A stretch of DNA of 64,000 nt from an uncultured Muribaculum sp. (GTDB lineage Bacteria > Bacteroidota > Bacteroidia > Bacteroidales > Muribaculaceae), in NCBI GenBank assembly GCA_910589555.1, contig CAJUTE010000010.1, positions 9,778 through 73,777 of the forward strand. Direction: 5' to 3'. Under the pieces are notes generated by a model, which saw only the letters and a list, made by a program, of their open reading frames with translations, searched no databases and was not told the origin of the DNA. Position 1 is the first letter of the stretch. Each line of letters opens with the position of its first letter. A program made the translations under genes and the position numbers. Of the stretch, positions 56,032-64,000 are shown one piece after another.

Positions 56032-57210
56032 ATGGAATTAAACGTAACGAAGTCTGCCGGAATAATCCTGGCATCAGCTTGCGTAATGGCTCTTTCCTCT
56101 TGCGGAGGAGGACAAGGTCAAATGATGCAGCAATCAGCTCCAGAAATCAAAACAATGAGTGTAAACTACGGAGCTTCTGAATTAGAGAGTTCGTTTCCAG
56201 CAACAATCAAGGGACGCACTGACATCGACATCCGTCCCCAAGTAACAGGGTTCATCACAAAGGTACACGTTGACGAAGGTCAGCAGGTGAAAAAAGGACA
56301 AGTACTGTTCACTCTTGACCAGGTGCAATATCAGGCAGCCGTAGAATCAGCAGAAGCTTCGGTAAAAGTTGCCGAAACTGCCGTTTCAAACGCTCAGTTG
56401 ACTGAAAGCAACAAGCGTCAGCTTCTAGAAAAAAACATCATCAGCGACACCGAATGGCAATTGGCGGCAAACGCGCTCGCTTCTGCTAAAGCTCAACTCG
56501 CTCAGGCTAAAGCCAATCTCGTGAACGCTCGCAAAAATCTCGCCTATACAGTTGTCACTTCTCCGAGCGACGGCGTAATCGGCAGCATACCCAACCGTGA
56601 AGGATCACTCGCATCTCCGTCTTCTGCTCAGGCATTGACCACTGTGAGCGACAATTCAGAAGTATATGCCTACTTCTCTCTGAATGAAAAGGACATCCTC
56701 AACCTCACTCAGAACGGAAGCAAGTCGCTCAACACATCGGTTAAAGAGATGCCTGAAGTGTCACTGCGTCTTGCCACCGGCGAGATATATCCCCTCAAGG
56801 GAAAGGTTGCCACTGTGTCAGGTGTGATCAACAACACCACCGGAGCTGCAACTGTTCGAGCATTGTTTGACAACAAGAGCGGTATGCTGCGCAGCGGATC
56901 TACCGGACAGGTTCTCATCCCCAATAATTTCAAGGATGTGATCATCATACCGCAAGGCGCCACAAGCGAACTTCAGAACATTCGCTTCGCATACGTGGTT
57001 AACGACAGCAACAAGATTGTGGCAACTCCTATCGAAGTGTCCAACATCAGCGATGGTAAAAACTTCATCGTCACCTCAGGCCTTCAGCCCGGACAGCGCA
57101 TCGCCATCGAGGGTATCGGAACCACAGTAAGAGACGGTGTGACAATCACCCCGGTCGATGCGGCACAAACCCAGGCTGAACAGCCTCAAGCAGAAGCGGC
57201 AGAAAAATAA
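56032..57210 (+). CDS. RND efflux periplasmic adaptor (membrane fusion lipoprotein)
   Basis: A 392-residue adaptor linking the inner-membrane pump and outer-membrane channel encoded downstream. Lipobox cysteine at 24 (MALSSCGGGQ). HlyD-type order: first beta-barrel/lipoyl strand (DIDIRPQVTGFITKVHVDEG, about 63-82), alpha-hairpin (about 105-165, rich in Ala, Lys, Gln), returning lipoyl strand (YTVVTSPSDGVIGSIPNREG), beta-barrel and membrane-proximal domains. ATG 56014 is an alternative start. First gene of a three-gene operon with 48- and 21-base gaps. Confidence 0.95.
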   Translation: MELNVTKSAGIILASACVMALSSCGGGQGQMMQQSAPEIKTMSVNYGASELESSFPATIKGRTDIDIRPQVTGFITKVHVDEGQQVKKGQVLFTLDQVQYQAAVESAEASVKVAETAVSNAQLTESNKRQLLEKNIISDTEWQLAANALASAKAQLAQAKANLVNARKNLAYTVVTSPSDGVIGSIPNREGSLASPSSAQALTTVSDNSEVYAYFSLNEKDILNLTQNGSKSLNTSVKEMPEVSLRLATGEIYPLKGKVATVSGVINNTTGAATVRALFDNKSGMLRSGSTGQVLIPNNFKDVIIIPQGATSELQNIRFAYVVNDSNKIVATPIEVSNISDGKNFIVTSGLQPGQRIAIEGIGTTVRDGVTITPVDAAQTQAEQPQAEAAEK

Positions 57211-57258
57211 ACCGACACAGCTTATCAACATATTACATTTCAAGACAATAAAGCTGAC

Positions 57259-60200
57259 ATGAAATTAGATACTTTTATTAACCGCCCGGTACTCTCGACG
57301 GTTATATCAATCTTTATCGTGTTGCTGGGTTTGATTGGACTAACGTCACTTCCTATCACCCAGTATCCCGATTTGGCTCCGCCTACAATCCGCGTTTCCA
57401 CCACTTACACCGGTGCCAACGCGCAGGCTGTGCTGAACTCAGTCATCGCACCCCTTGAGGAATCAATCAACGGTGCCGAAGGCATGACCCACATGGAGTC
57501 AACAGCCACCAACACCGGTTCAGCCGACATCACAGTATACTTCAAGCAAGGATTCAACGCCGATATGGCGGCTGTCGACGTGCAAAACCGTGTGGCTAAA
57601 GCCACCAACCTTCTTCCTTCGGAAGTAACACAGGTGGGTGTGCTGACTCAGAAACGCCAGACATCCATGCTTATGGGTGTGGCGCTTTATTGCGACAACG
57701 GCGAATATGACCAGACATTCATCGACAACTACATGAAGATTAATGTCATCCCGCAGTTACAGCGTGTGAACGGTGTGGGCGACGTGATGTCATTCGGTGC
57801 CGACTATTCAATGCGCGTGTGGCTCAAGCCCGAAGTGATGGCTCAATACAAGCTTATGCCGTCAGACGTTTCTGCCGCTCTTCGCGAACAAAACGTGGAA
57901 GCTGCCCCCGGTTCTTTCGGTGAGCAGGGCGACCAGTCATTCCAGTACACCATCAAGTATAAAGGACGCTTGACATCGCCTGAAGAATTCGGCGATATCG
58001 TAATCAGCGCCACCCCCGACGGTCAGGTGCTCCGCTTGAAAGACGTTGCCGAAATAGAATTGGGTAAGGTTACCTACGGCTTCAGCAACGGTCTTAACGG
58101 CTACCCCGCAACCTCAGCAATGATATTCCAGACCGCAGGATCAAATGCGACACAGATTATCAAAGACTGCGAAAAAGAGGTTGAATTGCTTGGCAAAGAT
58201 CTTCCCACCGGATTGCACTTCGCGATCCCGATGAACAACAACGACTTCCTTGAAGCTTCAATCCACGAGGTTATCAAGACCCTTATCGAGGCGTTCATCC
58301 TCGTGTTCTTCGTGACCTACGTGTTCCTTCAGGACTTCCGTTCGACAATCATCCCGGCAATCGCCATTCCGGTGGCGCTTATCGGTACATTCTTCGTGAT
58401 GTACATCATCGGCTTCTCAATCAACCTCATCACCCTTTCAGCTCTCGTGCTTGCTATTGCGATTGTGGTCGATGACGCCATTGTGGTGGTCGAGGCGGTC
58501 CATGCCAAACTTGACGTGGGCTATAAGAGCGCCCGCAAGGCTTCTATCGACGCGATGACTGAGATCGGTGGCGCCATCATCTCCATCACTTTGGTCATGA
58601 TGCTCGTGTTCATCCCTGTGTCATTCATGCCCGGAACCTCAGGTGTGTTCTATCAGCAGTTCGGTTTGACAATGGCTATCGCCATCGGTCTTTCAGCATT
58701 GAACGCGCTTACCCTCTCCCCTGCCCTCTGTGCTGTGTTCTTGAAAGCTCATGATGATGACTCATCATTGAAAGAACGCATGGGAACAGCTTATTCAGAA
58801 GCAGCCAAGACAATGAAGAAGCGTTACGCATCGGCATGGAAGCTCAACCTTCCTCCGTTGGTGACATTCGCATTCCTTGCCGCCACCATCACATTCATGG
58901 TGCTCGGATGGTATCAATTTGAAGTGATATGGAAGCTTGTGATAGCCGCCATCTGCGCTATCGTAGCAATCATGGGCATATTCAGCGACCGTTTCAAAGC
59001 CGGTTTCGAACTCGGCTATTCACGCCTGTTGAAAGTATATGACAAGGCTACATCATTCTTCATCCGTCATAAAATCACTGCATTCGGAACCGTTGCTGCC
59101 TCAGTGGCAGTGCTTGTGTGGTTGATGTCAATCACTCCCACCACTTTGGTGCCCGACGAAGACACCGGCTACCTGTTCACCATGCTTGATATGCCTCCCG
59201 GCACATCACAGGAACGCACCTCAGCCGTGCTTGATGAAATCGACGCAAGCATTCTTAAAATCCCCGGAGTCAAATACACTCAGAAGATCATGGGTTACAG
59301 CTTCCTTGCCGGACAAGGTAACACTTACGGTACTATCATCGTGAAGCTCGATGACTGGTCGGAACGTGACGAATCAAGAAGCAACACAGCAATCCTGCGT
59401 CAAATCTACGGCATGACCTCCAAGATTAAGAACGGACGTTTGGTTGCATTCGCGCCGCCGATGATCACCGGTTACTCGCTTACCAACGGTTTCGACCTCA
59501 AGATGCAGGACAAGACCGGTGGATCAATCGACACATTCTATGGAATCGTGCAGAACTTCCTTGCCCAGTTGATGGCGCAACCCGAAGTTCAGATGGCATA
59601 CTCTACATTCAACCCCTCATTCCCGCAGTACATGGTTGACATTGACGCTGCAAAGGCTAAACAAGCCGGAATCAGCCCCTCTACCATCCTCTCCACATTG
59701 CAAGGATATTACGGTGGTATGTATGTCAGCAACTTCAACCGTTTCGGTAAGATTTACCGTGTGATGATGCAGGCTTCTCCTGAATCACGTGTATCTCCCG
59801 AAACTCTCGGATCAATCAAAATCCGCAACGGCAACGAAATGGCATCTCTGTCTAACTTTGTTACCCTTAAGAAAGTTTACGGACCTGACCTTCTGAACCG
59901 ATTCAATATGTTTACCTCAATCTCAGTGACCGGACAGCCCGCGCCCGGATACACCTCAGGTGACTGTCTTGCAGCCGTTGAACGTGTAGCCGCTCAAGTC
60001 CTTCCGCAAGGATACGGTTATGAGTATTCAGGTATGACCCGTGAGGAGGCTAACACTTCAAGCAATGCTACCGCCATGATCTTCGGTCTCTGTTTGCTGT
60101 TCGTCTACCTTCTTCTTTCGGCTCAGTATGAGAGCTACATTATTCCATGGGCGGTTATTCTTTCAATTCCGTTCGGACTTATGGGTTCATTCATCTTCGC

Positions 60201-60627
60201 CGGTTTTGAAGGCATCTCCAACAACATCTACTTGCAGATCGCGCTCATCATGCTTATCGGTCTTCTCGCCAAGAATGCCATTCTTATCGTAGAGTTCGCC
60301 CTTGAGCGTCGACGCATGGGTATGTCGGTTGTCAACGCCGCCATCCAAGGAGCATCAGCCCGTCTGCGTCCTATCCTCATGACCTCATTGGCGCTTGTCA
60401 TCGGTCTTCTCCCGATGATGTTCGCCCACGGTGTAGGCGCCAACGGTAACCGCGCATTAGGTACCGGAGCCATCGGAGGTATGTTGATCGGTATGATACT
60501 TCAGGTGCTCATCGTGCCCGCTCTGTTTGTGGCATTCCAGCTTATCCAGGAGAAGATCTCTCCGCTCAAGTGGGAAGACACCGACAACACCGGTCTTCAA
60601 TCGGAAATCGAACAATATTCCCGTTAA
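57259..60627 (+). CDS. RND multidrug efflux pump, inner-membrane subunit (AcrB type)
   Basis: A 1122-residue proton-driven exporter, HAE-1 family. N-terminal FINRPVLSTVISIFIVLLGL, porter-domain motif TAPLEESINGAEGMTHMEST region, the proton-relay aspartate pair in ALVLAIAIVVDDAIVVVEAV, and the fourth-helix repeat in the second half (LLAKNAILIVEFALERRRMG). It is longer than E. coli AcrB owing to an insert near residues 505-590 that adds hydrophobic segments (LVTFAFLAATITFMVLGWYQ and WKLVIAAICAIVAIMGIF), a pattern seen in Bacteroidetes pumps. Works with the adaptor before it and channel after it. Substrate unknown. Confidence 0.97.
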   Translation: MKLDTFINRPVLSTVISIFIVLLGLIGLTSLPITQYPDLAPPTIRVSTTYTGANAQAVLNSVIAPLEESINGAEGMTHMESTATNTGSADITVYFKQGFNADMAAVDVQNRVAKATNLLPSEVTQVGVLTQKRQTSMLMGVALYCDNGEYDQTFIDNYMKINVIPQLQRVNGVGDVMSFGADYSMRVWLKPEVMAQYKLMPSDVSAALREQNVEAAPGSFGEQGDQSFQYTIKYKGRLTSPEEFGDIVISATPDGQVLRLKDVAEIELGKVTYGFSNGLNGYPATSAMIFQTAGSNATQIIKDCEKEVELLGKDLPTGLHFAIPMNNNDFLEASIHEVIKTLIEAFILVFFVTYVFLQDFRSTIIPAIAIPVALIGTFFVMYIIGFSINLITLSALVLAIAIVVDDAIVVVEAVHAKLDVGYKSARKASIDAMTEIGGAIISITLVMMLVFIPVSFMPGTSGVFYQQFGLTMAIAIGLSALNALTLSPALCAVFLKAHDDDSSLKERMGTAYSEAAKTMKKRYASAWKLNLPPLVTFAFLAATITFMVLGWYQFEVIWKLVIAAICAIVAIMGIFSDRFKAGFELGYSRLLKVYDKATSFFIRHKITAFGTVAASVAVLVWLMSITPTTLVPDEDTGYLFTMLDMPPGTSQERTSAVLDEIDASILKIPGVKYTQKIMGYSFLAGQGNTYGTIIVKLDDWSERDESRSNTAILRQIYGMTSKIKNGRLVAFAPPMITGYSLTNGFDLKMQDKTGGSIDTFYGIVQNFLAQLMAQPEVQMAYSTFNPSFPQYMVDIDAAKAKQAGISPSTILSTLQGYYGGMYVSNFNRFGKIYRVMMQASPESRVSPETLGSIKIRNGNEMASLSNFVTLKKVYGPDLLNRFNMFTSISVTGQPAPGYTSGDCLAAVERVAAQVLPQGYGYEYSGMTREEANTSSNATAMIFGLCLLFVYLLLSAQYESYIIPWAVILSIPFGLMGSFIFAGFEGISNNIYLQIALIMLIGLLAKNAILIVEFALERRRMGMSVVNAAIQGASARLRPILMTSLALVIGLLPMMFAHGVGANGNRALGTGAIGGMLIGMILQVLIVPALFVAFQLIQEKISPLKWEDTDNTGLQSEIEQYSR

Positions 60628-60648
60628 TCAAATAACCCAAGAAACGAT

Positions 60649-62028
60649 ATGTTCAACAAAATATCTCGTGTGGCATTAATCCTTGTAAGTGTGGGAGCTC
60701 TTTCGAGCTGCCACATTTACAAGAAATTTGACATGCCCACCGACAATGCTGCTACAGCTCAATATGCCGAAGCCCGTGACGCTGAATCCAATTCCGAGGC
60801 ATTCGGCAATCTGCAATGGCAAGATGTGTTCACCGACCCGGCGCTCGCCAAGTTAATACAGCAGGCTCTTGACAACAACGTCGACCTGCAAAATGCCAAG
60901 TTGAATATCGACGTGGCTCATGCGCGCCTGAAAGGAGCAAGACTCTCCTACCTCCCATCGGTAGTGTTCAACCCCAACGGAGCCGGAGCGTCATACGACC
61001 ACTCAACCATCAACTGGACCTATCAGTTGCCTATCGCGGTAAGCTGGGAGGTAGACCTGTTTGGCAAGTTGCTAAACTCTAACCGAGGTGCCAAAGCGGC
61101 TCTTCTTCAAAGCGAGGCTTATTGCCAGGCTGTGCGTTCACAGCTCATAGCCGGAATCGCCAACTGCTACTACACAATCGCCATGCTTGAAAAACAGCTC
61201 CAGATAAGCCGTCAGACCGCTGAATACTGGAACGAAAGCGTGCAAGTGATGAAAAACCTCAAGCTTGCCGGCAGAGTAAGAGAAACCGCAGTGGTGCAAA
61301 GCGAGGCTAATTATTACAGCATCCTCGGCTCAATCACCGACCTTGAGGTATCGCTTCACGAAGCACAGAACACTCTGTCGCTGCTCCTCAACACCGAACC
61401 CCGCACATGGGATGTGCCTGTAGGAGCAACTTTCGTGGCTCCAGCCATCATCCGTGAAGGTGTGCCCATGCGTGAGCTGGCGTCACGTCCCGACGTGCGC
61501 GCAGCCGAGCAGTCACTCGCCATAGCTTACTATGCCACCAATCAAGCCCGTTCAGCATTCTATCCCGGAGTGACACTTACCTCCAACGGCGGTTTCACCA
61601 ATCTTCTCGGTTCAATGATTGTGAATCCCGGAAAATGGTTCATACAGCTTGCCGGATCCCTTTCCGCTCCTCTTTTCGCCCGTGGACAGCTCATCTCCAA
61701 TCTTGAGGCAGCAAAGGCACAGCAGAAGCAGGCGATGAACAATTTCGAGCACACCCTCATGAGCGCAAGCGCCGAGGTGAGCAACGCTTTGGTTCTTTTC
61801 GCAAAGAACAGCGAAAAAGCAGAATTACTGGTTCATCAGGTAGAAAAACTTGAAAAAGCTGTGGAATATACCGAAGAATTGCTAACTTTAGACGGTTCAT
61901 CAACCTATCTTGAAGTATTGACCGCTCAACAGAGCCTTCTTGGCGCCCAGATATCACAGGTCGCTTGTGAAAATGCCAAGGCACGCGCGGCGATCAATCT
62001 ATATCAAGCATTAGGCGGTGGACGATAA
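60649..62028 (+). CDS. RND efflux outer-membrane channel lipoprotein (NodT type)
   Basis: A 459-residue outer-membrane factor completing the tripartite pump. Lipobox cysteine at 21 (GALSSCHIYKKF). Two OEP repeats: SWEVDLFGKLLNSNRGAKAA near 135-154, and the second with LASRPDVRAAEQSLAIAYYA and SAPLFARGQLISNLEAAK; ends INLYQALGGGR. A paralogue of the cut gene at 2-1003. The lpxA gene follows after 26 bases. Confidence 0.96.
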   Translation: MFNKISRVALILVSVGALSSCHIYKKFDMPTDNAATAQYAEARDAESNSEAFGNLQWQDVFTDPALAKLIQQALDNNVDLQNAKLNIDVAHARLKGARLSYLPSVVFNPNGAGASYDHSTINWTYQLPIAVSWEVDLFGKLLNSNRGAKAALLQSEAYCQAVRSQLIAGIANCYYTIAMLEKQLQISRQTAEYWNESVQVMKNLKLAGRVRETAVVQSEANYYSILGSITDLEVSLHEAQNTLSLLLNTEPRTWDVPVGATFVAPAIIREGVPMRELASRPDVRAAEQSLAIAYYATNQARSAFYPGVTLTSNGGFTNLLGSMIVNPGKWFIQLAGSLSAPLFARGQLISNLEAAKAQQKQAMNNFEHTLMSASAEVSNALVLFAKNSEKAELLVHQVEKLEKAVEYTEELLTLDGSSTYLEVLTAQQSLLGAQISQVACENAKARAAINLYQALGGGR

Positions 62029-62054
62029 AACACAAATTTAATACCTAAAAAATT

Positions 62055-62840
62055 ATGATTAGTCCACTATCTCATGTAGATCCGTCAGCCAAAATCGGAG
62101 AGAATGTGATCATTCATCCATTCGCTTATATCGATGCCGATGTAGAGATTGGCGACAATTGCGAAATCATGCCCTACGCGAGTGTCATCAAGGGCACCCG
62201 CATGGGCAAACACAATAAAGTTTACCAAGGCGCCATCATCGGAGCCGACCCACAGGACTTCCGTTGGAAAGGGGAAAGCACCTATTGCCATATCGGTGAT
62301 AACAACATTATCCGCGAGTATGTGATCATCAACCGCGGAATACGCCCCACCGGCGGAACCGTCATCGGCGACGACTGCTTTATCGCGGCAGAAAGCCACA
62401 TAGGACACGACAGCGTGATTGCCGGCAGAACCGTGCTCGGCAACGGCACCATGATCGCCGGCGACTGCAAAGTGGGAAAATGCACAATCCTGTCATCAGG
62501 AGCCATGCTTCACGAACGCAGCGAAGTGGGTGACTGGGTGCTCATCAAAGGCGGTTGCCGCATATTGGGCAACGTGCCACCCTACGTGGTGATTGCCCAC
62601 AATCCCGCATCCTACTACGGCATCAACGCCATCATCATGGGCAAGCACGGATTCACACCCGAGCAGATTGACGATGTGGCTAAAAGCTATCGCCACCTAT
62701 ATCAATCAGGCACATCAGTGTTCAACGCGCTGCAACGCATCGAAGCCGATGTGGCTCCCAGCGACATCCGATCCAACATCGTAGATTTCATACGCAACCA
62801 CGACATGAAAATTGTGGCAATTCCCACCGAATTGGAATAA
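62055..62840 (+). CDS. lpxA: Acyl-ACP-UDP-N-acetylglucosamine O-acyltransferase
   Basis: A 261-residue cytosolic enzyme for the first step of lipid A synthesis. It has a left-handed beta-helix of hexapeptide repeats (SPLSHVDPSAKIGENVIIHP, IGDNCEIMPYASVIKGTRMG) and catalytic histidine in AAESHIGHDSVI, plus a helical C-terminal domain. Standard length. It ends before a strong hairpin at 62870. Confidence 0.96.
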   Translation: MISPLSHVDPSAKIGENVIIHPFAYIDADVEIGDNCEIMPYASVIKGTRMGKHNKVYQGAIIGADPQDFRWKGESTYCHIGDNNIIREYVIINRGIRPTGGTVIGDDCFIAAESHIGHDSVIAGRTVLGNGTMIAGDCKVGKCTILSSGAMLHERSEVGDWVLIKGGCRILGNVPPYVVIAHNPASYYGINAIIMGKHGFTPEQIDDVAKSYRHLYQSGTSVFNALQRIEADVAPSDIRSNIVDFIRNHDMKIVAIPTELE

Positions 62841-62869
62841 GGCTGAAGCTACGCTAAAATTTTTTAAAT

Positions 62870-62902
62870 ATGACCTGCGTGATCAATGATTACGCAGGTC
62901 AT
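62870..62902 (+). terminator. Terminator after lpxA
   Basis: ATGACCTGCGT (62870-62880) pairs perfectly with ACGCAGGTCAT (62892-62902) around an 11-base loop, followed by TTGTTTTATT. Its last bases are shared with the -33 element of the next promoter. Confidence 0.75.
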
Positions 62903-62933
62903 TTGTTTTATTGATGCAGAAAATGTATCTTTG
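62902..62933 (+). promoter_or_regulatory. Promoter of the lipid kinase gene
   Basis: TTTG (62902-62905), 20 bases, TATCTTTG (62926-62933), 27 bases before the ATG at 62961. Confidence 0.7.
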
Positions 62934-62960
62934 TATCAATCTCGTATATTTCAAAGTCTA

Positions 62961-63938
62961 ATGAATACAAAACGCCAACTTCTTTTAATAATCAATCCGA
63001 TATCGGGTGTCGGAGACAAAGGCTATATTGAAAATCTTGTAAAAGAACGACTTGAACCATTTGGCTACAACATAACCACCGCCTACACCTGTGCCGGAGG
63101 CGATGCCACAAGACTCGCCGGAAAGGCTGTGTCGGAAAACTTCTACGGCGTTCTCGCGGCAGGAGGCGACGGCACGGTAAATGAAACCGCAGCAGCGCTT
63201 TGCAACACCGACACAGCCCTCGGAATAATCCCGTGCGGATCAGGCAACGGACTTGCAAGACATCTGGAAATCCCTATCGACCCGGTCAGAGCCCTCAAAA
63301 TTATAGCTGCCGACAATATCGTGAAATGCGATTACGGAAGTGTAAACGACCGCCCGTTCTTCTGCACTTTCGGAGTTGGGTTTGACGCTGCCGTAAGCGA
63401 CAATTTCGCACGTCAACAACGTCGCGGCAAACTCGCCTACATAAAGAGTGCAATTTCCGAATATGTGAAATTCCATCCCCAGGTATATGCCGTAAGCGCC
63501 AACGGACACGTCCTTACTGAAAAAGCGTTTCTAATAGCCTGCTGCAACGCGTCGCAATATGGCAACAACGCCTACATCGCGCCCGATGCAAGCATTACCG
63601 ACGGCTTGCTCGACATCACCATAGTCCACGCCGGCACCCCTCTTGACACAGCTTTAGTGGGAGTCGACCTCTTCACCGGCTACATCAACAGCAACACCAT
63701 GATCCACACGTTCAGAGCGCCATCAGCGGTAATATACCGTAAAGAGGACGGACCGGCACACATCGACGGCGAACCGGTGAGAATAACCGACACGATGGAA
63801 ATAAAGTGTCACGCAAAGTCGCTGAACATATTCACCCCTACCGTGCAATCGGAATTCCGACCGATAATAACACCCATGGAAAATATGTTTAAGGACATAA
63901 GTTGTGCTTTTTCCCGACTGTTTTACTCAAAAAAATGA
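62961..63938 (+). CDS. Diacylglycerol kinase-family lipid kinase
   Basis: A 325-residue soluble lipid kinase of the DagK/LCB5/YegS group, phosphorylating diacylglycerol or sphingoid bases. LLLIINPISGVGDKGYIENL (7-26) and VLAAGGDGTVNETAAALCNT (about 61-80) form the nucleotide site, with IPCGSGNGLARHLEIP as the next conserved block. The frame is open up to an ATG at 62886, but that stretch contains the terminator and promoter, so the start is 62961. In Bacteroidetes a sphingolipid substrate is possible. After it (63939-64000) nothing is recognisable. Confidence 0.93.
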   Translation: MNTKRQLLLIINPISGVGDKGYIENLVKERLEPFGYNITTAYTCAGGDATRLAGKAVSENFYGVLAAGGDGTVNETAAALCNTDTALGIIPCGSGNGLARHLEIPIDPVRALKIIAADNIVKCDYGSVNDRPFFCTFGVGFDAAVSDNFARQQRRGKLAYIKSAISEYVKFHPQVYAVSANGHVLTEKAFLIACCNASQYGNNAYIAPDASITDGLLDITIVHAGTPLDTALVGVDLFTGYINSNTMIHTFRAPSAVIYRKEDGPAHIDGEPVRITDTMEIKCHAKSLNIFTPTVQSEFRPIITPMENMFKDISCAFSRLFYSKK

Positions 63939-64000
63939 ACTTGCATCGTAAATTAAAATCCGAAGTGCGAATGTTCAGCTGCTAAATAAATCCCCTCACT

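Overview
The window reads as a chromosomal segment of a member of the Bacteroidales, plausibly a gut organism near the Muribaculaceae/Bacteroidaceae (family-level placement is a guess). Support comes from a SusC/SusD pair, a TonB receptor paired with a DUF4249 lipoprotein, DUF4954 and DUF349 proteins, LytS/LytTR two-component systems, many lipoproteins, few Shine-Dalgarno sites, and repeated promoter words of the Bacteroidetes type (TTTG about 20 bases before TAnnTTTG). No rRNA, tRNA, intact insertion sequence or CRISPR array was found.

Layout. 1-1003: 3' part of an outer-membrane efflux gene. 1265-8469: an accessory block on the minus strand with two DUF262 proteins (one also carrying DUF1524, the GmrSD nuclease arrangement) and a KAP-type P-loop NTPase. 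This looks like an anti-phage or restriction-like locus. It carries a heptanucleotide tandem repeat inside one gene and repeat modules between genes. 8699-9760: a secreted leucine-rich-repeat protein. 9995-16140: a co-directional run of sensor kinase (with a duplicated, degenerate first half), LytTR regulator, TonB-dependent receptor, DUF4249 lipoprotein and CPBP protease. 16200-19422: lepA and nhaA. 19417-21155: a second LytS/LytTR pair. 21304-27205: a coiled-coil lipoprotein and a SusC/SusD pair. 27470-29145: an ECF sigma factor and a Crp/Fnr regulator. 29360-35032: aroE, a YeiH-type transporter, a ComEC-like protein without its nuclease-like domain, an M20 deacylase and an unknown exported protein.

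35033-36633 is a decayed prophage relic. It holds two tape-measure N-terminal fragments, a tail-assembly-chaperone reading frame that begins at an A9 slippery tract, and an opposing 48-residue membrane protein with its own canonical promoter. Dispersed repeats in opposite orientation frame the relic. 36634-43850: parE, coaD, an S41 protease, hflX and a DUF4954 protein. 43918-47808: a thioredoxin-fold lipoprotein lacking the CxxC pair and three family-2 glycosyltransferases. 47960-54836: greA (with a hairpin leader), a HIT protein, a DUF349 protein, a polyprenyl-phosphate sugar transferase, recQ and a second Crp-like regulator. 54837-55256 is another cluster of the dispersed repeats. 55257-63938: ferritin, a complete RND efflux operon, lpxA and a diacylglycerol-kinase-family lipid kinase.

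Most of the window is ordinary core genome. The parts most worth a second look are the DUF262/DUF262/KAP block with its 7-base repeat array, the duplicated sensor kinase, and the prophage relic with its repeats and small membrane protein.
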